DNA of 40,302 bases, taken from assembly GCA_002342685.1 (NCBI GenBank), contig DDQN01000031.1, positions 131,346 to 171,647 of the forward strand, in the 5' to 3' direction. Both the position numbers and the translations under genes were made by a program. Position 1 is the first letter of the stretch. The number at the start of each line of letters is the position of its first letter. The notes under the pieces are model-generated. The model had not been told where the DNA came from, did not search any database, and saw only the letters and a program-made list of their open reading frames with translations. This DNA is from Vibrio sp. UBA2441 (GTDB lineage: Bacteria; Pseudomonadota; Gammaproteobacteria; Enterobacterales; Vibrionaceae). Positions 31,287-38,561 of the stretch are shown piece by piece.

Positions 31287-32022
31287 CATTTTTGCTTATG
31301 AACGAATTGTACTGCTCGCCCCCTCTGCTGGCGACATCTTCACCCAACTTGGGGCCCAGAACAAAGTGGTCGGAGTCACTCGTAACAATTTTGACTTTCC
31401 AGGTGCCCTCAAAATCGGTTCGCACATCAAACCGAACGTAGAGTTAATCAAAGGGTTGGATCCTGACCTCATTATTATTAGTTCTAACCGTTTTTTTTCT
31501 CAGCAAATGTCACAGCTTATTGATGCAGAGACAATGACCTATAATCCTGCGACCTTGGATGAAGTATTAGAGCAGATTTTAAAGCTGGGAAAAATGATAG
31601 ACAAGCAGAAACAAGCGACACAATTGATCGCAAATTTGACTCAAATAAGGGCTCAGATTCAGCCACTAAAACAAGCACCATTAGTGATTTATGAGGTCAC
31701 TGAAAGTCCATTTATGATCGCAGGGAAAAAAAGCATTGTTAAAAGTATCGTAGAAGAAGCGGGAGGAACGTTGTTTGCGCCTTCAAACAGGAAGATAGCA
31801 AAGTTCAATATTGAAAGCGTGCTAATGTCCGACCCCGATTACTATATCTATCAAGTTGGCCCGATGAACAAAAACCCGACACCACCGAAACAAAGACCTA
31901 ATTACCCCATGATGGAAAGTAAGTATCTCAGGGTAAACCAATTGAGTTTTTCAAGGGCCACCACCGAGTCTTTTTATCACGCATTAGACCTCAATCGTCG
32001 ATTTATGCTTCATCCTGACTAA
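31240..32022 (+). CDS. BtuF-like periplasmic binding protein
   Basis: A 260-residue binding protein of the BtuF/FhuD/TroA class. Signal peptide about 1-19 (LLLILTALAFSPSIFA), no lipobox. It has the family opening RIVLLAPSAGDIFTQLGAQNKVVGVT and KIGSHIKPNVELIKGLDPDLII, and the second-lobe stretch PFMIAGKKSIVKSIVEEAGG. BtuF delivers cobalamin to BtuCD; some relatives bind haem. The ATG at 31240 with GAGG seven bases before lies inside the ATPase gene, giving an unusually long 47-bp overlap. It is the last gene of the operon. I saw no clear terminator in the 147 bp that follow, only a 13-bp palindrome TACCAATTTGGTA at 32118. Confidence 0.9.
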   Translation: MYRLLLILTALAFSPSIFAYERIVLLAPSAGDIFTQLGAQNKVVGVTRNNFDFPGALKIGSHIKPNVELIKGLDPDLIIISSNRFFSQQMSQLIDAETMTYNPATLDEVLEQILKLGKMIDKQKQATQLIANLTQIRAQIQPLKQAPLVIYEVTESPFMIAGKKSIVKSIVEEAGGTLFAPSNRKIAKFNIESVLMSDPDYYIYQVGPMNKNPTPPKQRPNYPMMESKYLRVNQLSFSRATTESFYHALDLNRRFMLHPD

Positions 32023-32117
32023 CTTTCCAACCCAGTAATTATCGGTTCTAGGCAGTAATGTTGAGTTGATATTCTAGAAAATAACATATACCCATACATC
32101 GACTATCTCGCCTTAAA

Positions 32118-32130
32118 TACCAATTTGGTA
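32118..32130. repeat. 13-bp palindrome between convergent genes
   Basis: TACCAA T TTGGTA, in the gap between the end of the binding-protein gene and the end of the Crp/Fnr-family gene. Too short for a convincing terminator and without a T tract. Confidence 0.3.
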
Positions 32131-32169
32131 GTCTACAGGAGAGACCAGATAGTAAAAGATACAGGACGA

Positions 32170-32826
32170 TTAAGACTGCTGAATAAAACTCTTCAACTTG
32201 GCTAAATCATTTACCAGAAGTTGGTTATCGCTCTTGATAATCAACTGCATTTCAATTAATTGCAATACTACTCGTCTGTATACTCGTTCAGAGGTACCAA
32301 AACGCTCCGCTTCTTTATACATCAGAGAAAAATTAACAGCAGGTTTGGTACCAACATGACGCTGATAAATATCCCAAGCAACATTAAACTGAAGTGGCTG
32401 TAGAAATCGACTCATCGTATTCTCCATCCCATCTTGATATCGTTGTGACATGGAACTGCTTAACCATATCGCAATCTTAGGGTCCTGCTGAAGCACTTCC
32501 ATCATTATTGAAATAGGAATGATTTTAACTTCAATCAACTCATTGGCTTGTACATCAAACTGGCAAGGGCTGCTAGTCAGGAATTCGTCTTCACCAAAGA
32601 GATGGTTATCAACGAAATTAAGGCCAAGATTATAACGCCTAGCATTTTGAGCCGTATACGCAATCGAAAACTGACCAATATCAACCCAATATAACTCCGT
32701 AATTTGTTGCCCTTGACGTAAAAGATATTGATCGGGCAGGAACGTTTTTTTTACCAAATGATAGTTTTCCATCGATTGGCAGAACAGTTGGTACCCCTGT
32801 TTGGTTATTTGGTGTATCGACTTCAT
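32170..32826 (-). CDS. Crp/Fnr-family transcription regulator (YeiL-like)
   Basis: A 218-residue regulator with an N-terminal cyclic-nucleotide-binding-like barrel (about 25-120, PDQYLLRQGQQITELYWVDIGQFSI) and a C-terminal helix-turn-helix (about 160-205, EAERFGTSERVYRRVVLQLIEMQLI). It has no FNR-type cysteine cluster and no clear cAMP-binding RXS motif, so the signal is unknown. It is reminiscent of E. coli YeiL. The frame is open to 32967, but that would run into the divergent deoD; the ATG at 32826 matches the family N terminus and has AAGG before it. The 118-bp gap to deoD holds palindromes, so it may regulate deoD. Confidence 0.82.
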   Translation of the reverse strand: MKSIHQITKQGYQLFCQSMENYHLVKKTFLPDQYLLRQGQQITELYWVDIGQFSIAYTAQNARRYNLGLNFVDNHLFGEDEFLTSSPCQFDVQANELIEVKIIPISIMMEVLQQDPKIAIWLSSSMSQRYQDGMENTMSRFLQPLQFNVAWDIYQRHVGTKPAVNFSLMYKEAERFGTSERVYRRVVLQLIEMQLIIKSDNQLLVNDLAKLKSFIQQS

Positions 32827-32853
32827 CGTAGGCCTTTTTATCCAAAACTGAGA

Positions 32854-32930
32854 CCAATATACGTTGGAACCAGACAATTGTCCTGATAATTTGCACATAG
32901 AGTCAGTTACATTATCGGTATTGTTAACAA
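32854..32930. promoter_or_regulatory. Divergent promoter region with palindromes, deoD and regulator
   Basis: Short dyads in the gap between the two divergent genes: CCAA-N6-TTGG at 32854-32867, GACAATTGTC at 32873-32882 and TTGTTAACAA at 32921-32930. Any of them could be the site of the Crp/Fnr-like regulator. The last 10-mer also occurs at 25981-25990. Confidence 0.35.
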
Positions 32931-32944
32931 CAAAGGTAGACATT

Positions 32945-33649
32945 ATGACTCCCCATATTAATGCCAATCGTGGTGATTTTGCAGAAACTATATTAATGCC
33001 AGGCGACCCTCTCAGAGCAAAATATATCGCACAAACCTATTTGAATAATGTAGAACAAGTCTGTGACGTTCGGAACATGCTTGGTTTTACAGGTGAGTAT
33101 AAAGGACAACATATTTCGGTAATGGCGCACGGGATGGGTACGCCATCAATGGCAATTTATGCTAATGAGCTTATTACACAATTTGGCGCTAAAAAACTGA
33201 TTAGGGTTGGTAGTTGCGGTGCTATTTCAAACGATATTGACTTGAGGGGACTCATTGTACCGACTGCAGCAAGTACAGGAAATGCGATGAACAGAGCGCG
33301 TTTTGCAGGCTATGATTACGCCGCAGCACCGGACTTTGAAATGCTAAAAGCATGTTGGCAAGTTGCTGAAATGCGAGATATAACACCTCATTATGGTAAT
33401 ATTTTTACTAATGATTTTTTTTACGAAGATCCAGAATCTTTGCTGCCAGCCTTACAGAAAATGAACATATTAGCTTTGGATATGGAATCAGCCGCCTTAT
33501 TTACCATTGCTGCACAAAACAGAGTACAAGCGTTAAGTATTCTGACAGTTTCAGATCATGTCGTTAACGGAGGAGAAATGACTTCTCAGGATCGTCAAAC
33601 CAGTTTCAACCAAATGCTTGAACTCGCGTTGGAAACAGCGATCAAATAA
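32945..33649 (+). CDS. deoD: Purine nucleoside phosphorylase
   Basis: DeoD splits purine (deoxy)nucleosides with phosphate into base and (deoxy)ribose-1-phosphate. From the ATG at 32945 it has 234 residues, near the 239 of E. coli DeoD. Seen are the start MTPHINANRGDFAETILMPGDPLRAK (in part; phosphate site GDPLRAK), RVGSCGAI, LALDMESAALF (ribose-binding Met-Glu-Ser) and VSDH (catalytic Asp). Upstream codons from 32864 are open but lack homology, and AAGGTAGA precedes 32945. It is not in a deoCABD cluster but divergent from a Crp/Fnr regulator, so it may be a second, separately controlled copy. Confidence 0.96.
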   Translation: MTPHINANRGDFAETILMPGDPLRAKYIAQTYLNNVEQVCDVRNMLGFTGEYKGQHISVMAHGMGTPSMAIYANELITQFGAKKLIRVGSCGAISNDIDLRGLIVPTAASTGNAMNRARFAGYDYAAAPDFEMLKACWQVAEMRDITPHYGNIFTNDFFYEDPESLLPALQKMNILALDMESAALFTIAAQNRVQALSILTVSDHVVNGGEMTSQDRQTSFNQMLELALETAIK

Positions 33650-33681
33650 CCAATTACAGAAGGATAATAAAAGATATTATA

Positions 33682-33795
33682 GGGTGGCTCCGTGATCACA
33701 CATTTTACCCAATTAGGATAAATCACTATGGAGCCAGCTATGCATTTACCTGGTCTTTATCAAACGAATATCTCATACGCTGACATGATATTTTG
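33682..33795 (+). other. Bulged inverted repeat and 22-codon open frame, possible element remnant
   Basis: TGGCTCC-GTGAT (33685-33696) pairs with ATCAC-TAT-GGAGCCA (33722-33736), a 12-bp stem with a three-base bulge. It is followed by an open frame from the ATG at 33728 (AGGA upstream), reading MEPAMHLPGLYQTNISYADMIF and stopping at 33795. It looks like the 5' end of a truncated gene or an end of a lost mobile element, but I do not recognise a family, and there is no matching second end in the window. Confidence 0.3.
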
Positions 33796-33817
33796 AGGAC
33801 TAGCGGCTATTAACGAC

Positions 33818-34483
33818 TCAGTTTCTGTTTATCGTGATGTCCGATACGTAACCATGTTCGGCACTTATTAACGCGTGCTTCAACATGGACGCTGCCTCGT
33901 TTGCACTCATGAAAGACGATGTGTCCAAAATTTTACCACTCGATTGCCAAAAGTCTGTAGCCATACCACCAGGATAAACTGCAATTAGCTTCATTGGTTT
34001 GCCTTTCAATTCCAAACGTACTGATTCAACCAAGCCCTTAACCGCCCACTTAACCGCACAGTAGGTAGACTCTCCTGCTTTTGCTGCTTGGGCTGCAGTA
34101 GACATTACAATGACGACGTTGATTTTCTCATTTTTATATCGCTTAACCAGTTCTTTAAGCAGGAAAATAGTTGCTGTCAGGTTATTGTGAATTAATTGCT
34201 CTATTTGATCGGTATTCTGCTCTTCCAATGCGCCAAAATAACCACTTCCTGCACAATGGATAACGGTGGCAGGAACCTCTGGTAATGAGCCCAAAAGTGC
34301 ATCTACATCAGAAACGTTGGAAAGATCAGCCGCCTTCACTTTCACCTTGCTGTGAAAAGCTGATGCAACCTTTTCTAACTTTACCTTACTACGGCCCGAA
34401 AGCAGTAAAGGAATATCATCCTCACAATACAACTCTGCAAGTGCCGCTCCTAAGCCGCTACCTGCCCCTGTTATCAGAATCAT
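33818..34483 (-). CDS. Short-chain dehydrogenase/reductase
   Basis: A 221-residue classical SDR. The cofactor loop is TGAGSGLGAALAE (TGxxxGxG), SGRS after beta-2 suggests NADP(H), and HCAGSG corresponds to NNAG. The catalytic residues are Ser in MSTAAQAA, and Tyr and Lys in YCAVKWA; PGGMATDFW follows. At 221 residues it is short for the class but complete. The substrate cannot be told. The ATG at 34483 is preceded by AAAGGTAA. It lies 80 bp downstream of the MazG-like gene on the same strand. Confidence 0.92.
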   Translation of the reverse strand: MILITGAGSGLGAALAELYCEDDIPLLLSGRSKVKLEKVASAFHSKVKVKAADLSNVSDVDALLGSLPEVPATVIHCAGSGYFGALEEQNTDQIEQLIHNNLTATIFLLKELVKRYKNEKINVVIVMSTAAQAAKAGESTYCAVKWAVKGLVESVRLELKGKPMKLIAVYPGGMATDFWQSSGKILDTSSFMSANEAASMLKHALISAEHGYVSDITINRN

Positions 34484-34563
34484 AAATTACCTTTATCTAT
34501 CAAATTAGTACAAAACCAAAGTACTCGCTACGCCGAGAACCGTTTATAAAATGCGAAGCAAGA

Positions 34564-34926
34564 TTAATCTCCTTGCTCCAACGCTAACGCCTTTTTTTGT
34601 CTTTCTTTGACATCTTTCCACTGCTCACCAGTCTCAACACCAGACACGCGCTGTTCATATTTTTTACACGCTCGAGCCAGAATATTTTGTGTCTTTAACC
34701 CTCGCTCTTTCTCTAATGAGACCAGTAAATTAAGGTAGTCCCAAAGCACATCACCCAGCTCATCTTCGAGATAACAATCTCTGTTATTTGCCAATTCCTC
34801 AGCAACTTCATCAATCTCTGATTTTAATTCTACAAGATAATTTTTTGAATTGGATGGCCATTCGCTACTTTCATCAATTAAAGATTTTCTCTTAACTATG
34901 TCCAGTAATTTCTCAAATTCTTCCAT
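34564..34926 (-). CDS. MazG-like nucleotide pyrophosphohydrolase
   Basis: A 120-residue all-helical protein with the MazG metal-binding pattern: ELKSEIDEVAEEL (ExxE-type) and, about 25 residues later, LEDELGDVLWDYLNLL (ExxD). Enzymes of this family hydrolyse NTPs or dNTPs to monophosphates. It is a single domain, unlike the two-domain MazG of E. coli. The ATG at 34926 follows GAGGTAATA. The exact substrate is not deducible. Confidence 0.88.
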   Translation of the reverse strand: MEEFEKLLDIVKRKSLIDESSEWPSNSKNYLVELKSEIDEVAEELANNRDCYLEDELGDVLWDYLNLLVSLEKERGLKTQNILARACKKYEQRVSGVETGEQWKDVKERQKKALALEQGD

Positions 34927-35004
34927 TATTACCTCGCCGCTTTATGAATATAACGATTTAGTTTTATCGAGCTATCATAAATACTTCGTCAACAAAAAAG
35001 AAGG

Positions 35005-35037
35005 GGATAAAAAAGCCTCAGACGAAATCTGAGGCTT
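35005..35037 (-). terminator. Intrinsic terminator after the PAS chemoreceptor
   Basis: A 10-bp stem AAGCCTCAGA / TCTGAGGCTT (35013-35022 with 35028-35037), followed on the minus strand by a six-T tract and ATCCCC. Confidence 0.92.
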
Positions 35038-35064
35038 GGTCGAATACCTAAAGCTTAATTCAGA

Positions 35065-36615
35065 TTATTGAAACTGTTTAATTAATCGCTGCAATGTATC
35101 GAGATTAGTAACCAGTTCATCGGTTCGCTGAACAGATGATCTTGAGTCTTGCAATGTGTCCTCAGCAAGCGCTCTTATATTACTTACGTTCCGATTAACT
35201 TCTACCGTCACCCCTGCCTGCTGCTCAACTGCAGTCGCGATTTGATGGCTATTATCTGTTACAACTTCCAGCATTGAAGAAATACTTTGTAATACCTCAC
35301 CAGTATCATTTGCTTTTGACCTACAATCTTGTGAAAGCTTTTCTCCATTGGCCATAATTTCAACGGCATTTCCTGCTGTGGACTGCAACTGAGATATCAT
35401 GCCTTGAATTTCATCGGTCGACTCTCGGGTTTTCGTGGCCAGGGATCTCACCTCATCTGCTACAACAGCAAAACCTCTGCCCGCCTCTCCTGCTCTGGCA
35501 GCTTCAATTGCAGCATTCAAAGCAAGTAAATTAGTCTGTTCTGAGATGCTTCCAATAACATCTAAAATGCCTTCTATTTTCTGGCTATTTTGTGAAAGCT
35601 TATCAATCACCTGACGTGAGCTTTCTAACTCCGTTGATAATTGTTCAATCACGTTGATGGTAGAGGTTATACTTTCTAATCCTTTCTGTGACTCTTGATT
35701 CGCTTCTTCCGTTGCTTCTGACGCAGCAGTAGCGTTACTCGCTACTTCATTGATTGAATGAGTAAGCTCTTCAATCGCAGTAGCTACCTGTTCAGTTTCA
35801 TTAAACTGCTGGTCCAAACTTTGTTCCATGGATTGAATCGTTTTGAACTCCTGGCCCGCAGCTTCGGCGATTTTACCAGCCGTTTCTCCTGTTCTACCAG
35901 CGACGGCTCTCAGCTCAGCAGTTTTCATTAACATTGCTAATTCTAACTGGGAATAGTCATCAAAGTGTCCTGTATAAATTTTCTCCATTAATGGATTGAA
36001 ATAGGTTTTTTGGGCTAGATTTTTCACTTTTTCATGTCGACTACGCTGCTTAATATTCATACCTATAAGCACCAACCCTATGAGTAAGCCTGCTACTGGT
36101 AAAACATTTAAAGAGCTTGTCGTAAATGACAGGATAGCAAATAGCAATGAAACGAGAACGGACGATACAAGATTGACGTTATAGAAAGGAAGTCGGAATA
36201 GTTTTGGTTCTTGGTTATTTTTCAATTTTTTATATAGAGTATCAGCTCTTTTTATCTGTTCCTCATCAGGTGTTGTTCGGACAGATTGATATTCAACAAC
36301 CTTACCTTTCTCATCTTTAATTGGGGTTACAAAAGCAGATACCCAGTAATGTCCCCCATTTTTACACTTATTCTTGACCAGTCCCATCCAGCTGTTTCCA
36401 GATTGGATGTACTGCCATAGTTGCTTGAAGGCTGATTTAGGCATATCAGGATGCCTAACTACGTTATGAGCCTTCCCTAGTAAATCTTCCTGTTCAAACT
36501 CCGACACTTGACAAAAATCGCTATTTGCGTATGTCACTATACTATTCGGATCCGTTGTTGAAATAAGATTCAAATCTTCCGAATAGGCCTTTCCGTTTAG
36601 GTCATTACTATCCAT
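35065..36615 (-). CDS. PAS-domain methyl-accepting chemotaxis protein, Aer-like
   Basis: A 516-residue energy/redox taxis receptor. The N-terminal PAS domain (about 12-115) contains TYANSDFCQVSEFEQEDLLG and HNVVRHPDMPKSAFKQLW, the pattern of Aer, whose PAS domain binds FAD. A hydrophobic hairpin follows (about 150-190, VSSVLVSLLFAILSF and VLPVAGLLIGLVLIG), then the signalling domain with the conserved tip ISEQTNLLALNAAIEAARAG. There is no periplasmic domain, as in Aer. The start at 36615 is chosen because CGAGGGAAC precedes it; ATGs at 36630 and 36651 (GTG/ATG context) lack good sites. Confidence 0.94.
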   Translation of the reverse strand: MDSNDLNGKAYSEDLNLISTTDPNSIVTYANSDFCQVSEFEQEDLLGKAHNVVRHPDMPKSAFKQLWQYIQSGNSWMGLVKNKCKNGGHYWVSAFVTPIKDEKGKVVEYQSVRTTPDEEQIKRADTLYKKLKNNQEPKLFRLPFYNVNLVSSVLVSLLFAILSFTTSSLNVLPVAGLLIGLVLIGMNIKQRSRHEKVKNLAQKTYFNPLMEKIYTGHFDDYSQLELAMLMKTAELRAVAGRTGETAGKIAEAAGQEFKTIQSMEQSLDQQFNETEQVATAIEELTHSINEVASNATAASEATEEANQESQKGLESITSTINVIEQLSTELESSRQVIDKLSQNSQKIEGILDVIGSISEQTNLLALNAAIEAARAGEAGRGFAVVADEVRSLATKTRESTDEIQGMISQLQSTAGNAVEIMANGEKLSQDCRSKANDTGEVLQSISSMLEVVTDNSHQIATAVEQQAGVTVEVNRNVSNIRALAEDTLQDSRSSVQRTDELVTNLDTLQRLIKQFQ

Positions 36616-36963
36616 AGTTCCCTCGAGCATCTTTACAAAAAATAAAACCAAGCACTGACTAAATTATTATTGTTTTTGTCAGTATATGAAAACTTTATAT
36701 ATAACTCAATATCGGGAAAAATAGACCATGTATTACGTGTGGTTATATAAAAATCACGGTAACAATGAGAGTTTTGATTTATTCTCGTATACTTAACCCT
36801 ACATATGCGAAAGTTTACTCACTCAATCGATTGATTTTTATACCACTTGTACTATAAATAGAAAGAAGAATTGATACCGTTATCACTAAATGTGCAATGC
36901 GTGGCTCAAAATAAAAAATCAGAAACCTGTAGACTTTAATATCTGGCTTGTTTGGATAATATT
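36616..36963. promoter_or_regulatory. Divergent gap between PAS chemoreceptor and calcium-loop protein
   Basis: About 350 bp, very AT-rich, no gene seen. A 12-bp perfect palindrome TCAATCGATTGA at 36823-36834 is the only notable element. Promoters for both divergent genes must lie here, but I could not place them. Confidence 0.4.
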
Positions 36964-37635
36964 ATGAAAATTTTCCGGTACCTCATATATGCGTTGATTC
37001 TGGTCATATTTATAAGCTTGGTCATTTTAATAGTTCAACCTGAACGTTCGGCGCTGCTAAAGCCGGATTGGGTGAATACTGAACAAAACAACATAGCCCA
37101 AACCACGAATACAGAAATCGAAGATTCAGAACAGCAAGATGACACCATAGAAATACTGATCAGTGAAACTGACGTAAGCGGCTTTCCACCATTTATCCTC
37201 GCCATGCCTCAAAACCCAACCGGGATTGATCGCAACGGCAACGGTCTAAGAGACGATTTGGAGGTTTATATTGGCTACAGATTTCCTTTTAAACCACAAG
37301 TAAGAGCCATCTTAATTCAAATGGTTAATATTGTAGACCGAATGGCGAAAGCCAAAGGAAAAAGCAAAGCCTCTCGCCTATTGGCACTTTATCAGGAAGA
37401 GCGGATGGCAAAAGAGTGCTGGTATAAAAATGGTATTGGAGAAGATGATTTGAATGCGCTCAAGTCGTTAGTTCTTAACAATAAGCAACGTAAAAAAGGT
37501 TATGAGGCGACTATGGACGCCTGGAAAGGCATCGAACCAGAACTGATTAATGCATTAAAAATGCCTGAACAGCCGTGCGATATCATGATCATGGAAAACC
37601 AAATGACGTTACAAGAATGGGTACCTAGCGATTAA
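36964..37635 (+). CDS. Membrane-anchored protein with a calcium-loop motif, unknown function
   Basis: A 223-residue protein with one N-terminal membrane span (about 5-24, YALILVIFISLVILIV), a Gln/Asn/acidic linker (about 35-70) and a soluble domain of about 150 residues. At its start is GIDRNGNGLRDDLEVYIG, a DxNxNGxxDD calcium-binding loop like those of thrombospondin type 3 or EF-hand repeats. Two cysteines (KECWYKN and EQPCDIM) may form a disulfide. The product is probably anchored in the inner membrane facing the periplasm. I do not recognise the family. The upstream TTG (36952) is an alternative start; the ATG is preferred. No operon partner. Confidence 0.75.
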   Translation: MKIFRYLIYALILVIFISLVILIVQPERSALLKPDWVNTEQNNIAQTTNTEIEDSEQQDDTIEILISETDVSGFPPFILAMPQNPTGIDRNGNGLRDDLEVYIGYRFPFKPQVRAILIQMVNIVDRMAKAKGKSKASRLLALYQEERMAKECWYKNGIGEDDLNALKSLVLNNKQRKKGYEATMDAWKGIEPELINALKMPEQPCDIMIMENQMTLQEWVPSD

Positions 37636-37639
37636 AAGG

Positions 37640-37671
37640 TCAGGCCGTTGCAACACGGCCTGATGACAAAA
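37640..37671. terminator. Shared hairpin terminator between convergent genes
   Basis: A 9-bp stem TCAGGCCGT / ACGGCCTGA (37640-37648 with 37655-37663). On the minus strand it is followed by CCTTTTAAT, on the plus strand by TGACAAAAA, so it fits better as the terminator of the MarR-type gene. Confidence 0.7.
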
Positions 37672-37687
37672 ACGTCTAATTCTATCT

Positions 37688-38164
37688 TTATTCAGTTTTG
37701 GTAATGCTTCCAAGCTCAAGTACAGGTGCAACATCAATATCCCCTGCGTTCATCATGGCCGAAATTCTTTGTACCGAAGAAAGAAGCAATGACTGCTCCC
37801 ACTCTTCAAGCTTTTGAAATTTTCTAATAAAGCTATCTTGCAATGGTAACGGAGCAGAAGCCAACCTTTCTTTTCCCAAATCGGTAAGATACGCATGTAC
37901 TTTACGTTTATCTCTGGTACTTCTCACACGCTGGACATAACCATTTCGTTCCAATCGATCCAAAATAGCAGTGGCGGTAGCTTGACTCATATTAGTATGA
38001 TCAGACAGCTGCCTGATAGTCACCTCACCCAACTCCGCAATTGAGCGCATTAATATCAGTTGCGGCCCAGTCAGACCAGATTCTTTACTTAATTTTTTCG
38101 AATGTATGTCTATTGCTCTAATAATCTGACGAATAGAGATCAAAACTTCTTCATGTTTTTCCAA
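37688..38164 (-). CDS. cosR: MarR-family regulator, CosR/EctR-like
   Basis: A 158-residue MarR-type dimeric regulator with a winged helix (about 48-105, VTIRQLSDHTNMSQATATAILDRLERNGYVQRVRSTRDKRK in part) and the dimer helices at both ends. The N terminus IRQIIRAIDIHSKKLSKESGLTGPQL and the C-terminal LLLSSVQRISAMM resemble CosR, the compatible-solute regulator of Vibrio, and EctR of methylotrophs, as I recall them. In V. parahaemolyticus cosR is divergent from a bccT gene, as here, and represses osmolyte uptake and synthesis genes at low salt. The assignment is by recollected similarity plus context. Confidence 0.82.
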   Translation of the reverse strand: MEKHEEVLISIRQIIRAIDIHSKKLSKESGLTGPQLILMRSIAELGEVTIRQLSDHTNMSQATATAILDRLERNGYVQRVRSTRDKRKVHAYLTDLGKERLASAPLPLQDSFIRKFQKLEEWEQSLLLSSVQRISAMMNAGDIDVAPVLELGSITKTE

Positions 38165-38561
38165 TGCTATGTTCCGAATATTGAATGTAATAATGGCAAT
38201 TTAGAAGAGAAATTACCTTAAATAAATAACCTTGAAAAGCGTTCTTTGCTTAACTTGCTAACAAGGTACGTTACTAACAATCATAGTGTTACAAATACAT
38301 TCGTACACTAATCATTCGCCTACTAACCCTAATGTTGTAGCCGAAAAATACTATACCGTGTTCCACAGAAAAAAAGCGTCACAGCCCCCCCAGAACAGCC
38401 TATTTACTAGCCATTAGTAGACCGCATTTGCAAAAACACGTACAATGCCGCAAAAATTTCGCAACAAACAATTATGTATACAAAGAATATTTGATCTCTA
38501 ACAACAAATAATACTACGTACACATACCAAACTTAAACAGAACAAAATCTATTGAGGACAA
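38165..38561. promoter_or_regulatory. cosR-bccT divergent control region
   Basis: About 400 bp without a gene, AT-rich. It holds the promoters for the MarR-type regulator (-) and the BCCT carrier (+), and presumably the operator of the regulator. I saw no strong palindrome, so I do not place a site. The carrier's ribosome site, TTGAGGACAA, is at the right edge. Confidence 0.5.

Noticed and set aside
33692..33699. CRP site at the GTGATCAC palindrome
   Set aside because: The half-sites lack the six-base spacer of a CRP site; the bases belong to the larger inverted repeat.
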